Positions 63,961 to 64,000 of a stretch of DNA of 64,000 nt are shown here, in pieces. The translations under genes and the position numbers were made by a program. Each line of letters opens with the position of its first letter. Position 1 is the stretch's first letter. Origin of the DNA: Paraeggerthella hominis (GTDB lineage Bacteria; Actinomycetota; Coriobacteriia; Coriobacteriales; Eggerthellaceae); contig NZ_JAJNOQ010000008.1 in assembly GCF_021044775.1 (NCBI RefSeq), positions 1 to 64,000 of the forward strand, given 5' to 3'. A model generated the notes under the pieces. It saw only the letters and a list, made by a program, of their open reading frames with translations, was not told the origin of the DNA and did no database searches.

Positions 63961-64000
63961 CAGGCATCGATTGCGCGGCGGGTACGCTCCCGCCGCGCTC

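Overview
The window reads as chromosome of a high-GC actinobacterium of the class Coriobacteriia, most likely an Eggerthella- or Gordonibacter-like member of the Eggerthellaceae. The assignment is inferred from the mix of genes: a uvrC-rapZ-yvcK-whiA block, several molybdopterin (Mo-bisMGD) oxidoreductases with Fe-S partners, a LuxR regulator with a polytopic membrane N-terminus, acetate-forming pta/ackA, and many GTG/TTG starts behind good Shine-Dalgarno sites. No species-level marker (rRNA) is present.

Layout. 1-3.8 kb: glutamate dehydrogenase (gdhA, minus), a DUF2130 coiled-coil/nuclease-like protein and a YaiI-family protein. 4.1-10.2 kb: a teichoic-acid D-alanylation operon dltA-B-C-D, followed by an overlapping 57-aa DltX-like micropeptide and a lipoprotein serine hydrolase that may be the matching D-alanyl esterase. 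10.3-16.6 kb: a LysO-type exporter, then uvrC-rapZ-yvcK-whiA. 16.6-18.7 kb: a divergent regulator/AbrB-transporter pair that appears inserted between whiA and gap, because a decayed second copy of the whiA 3' end lies just before gap. 19.0-24.4 kb: the glycolytic run gap-(small membrane protein)-pgk-tpiA-gpmI, then secG. 24.7-26.7 kb: tRNA-Leu, a CDF transporter/HAD pair and tRNA-Val.

27.2-40.6 kb is a visibly less GC-rich, all-minus-strand respiratory locus. It holds a Tat-exported Cys-type Mo-bisMGD oxidoreductase, a DmsB-like ferredoxin, a large FAD/4Fe-4S/CCG dehydrogenase of the D-2-hydroxyacid type, a TorD-like chaperone, a ferric-reductase-like membrane protein, a DmsABC-like reductase whose catalytic subunit has no Tat leader, and a membrane LuxR regulator. 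41.0-45.1 kb: a tRNA Gly-Cys-Gly cluster and the thiSFGHE operon behind a promoter-proximal terminator. 45.2-52.0 kb: a NarL/NreBC-type two-component system facing a periplasmic nitrate reductase operon napG-A-B-D-H.

52.2-64 kb: an unknown anchored protein, terC under a yybP-ykoY (Mn2+) riboswitch with terminator, a lipid kinase, RNase D, a YugP-type metallopeptidase, xseA-xseB, a HIT protein, convergent ackA and pta sharing a 54-nt perfect palindromic terminator, and glf. Two copies of a roughly 145-nt hairpin element (26955-27097 and 54587-54734) share a core and inner landmarks while their outer stem arms differ but stay complementary. This is the least explained structure in the window. 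No transposase, integrase, CRISPR array or rRNA was found.
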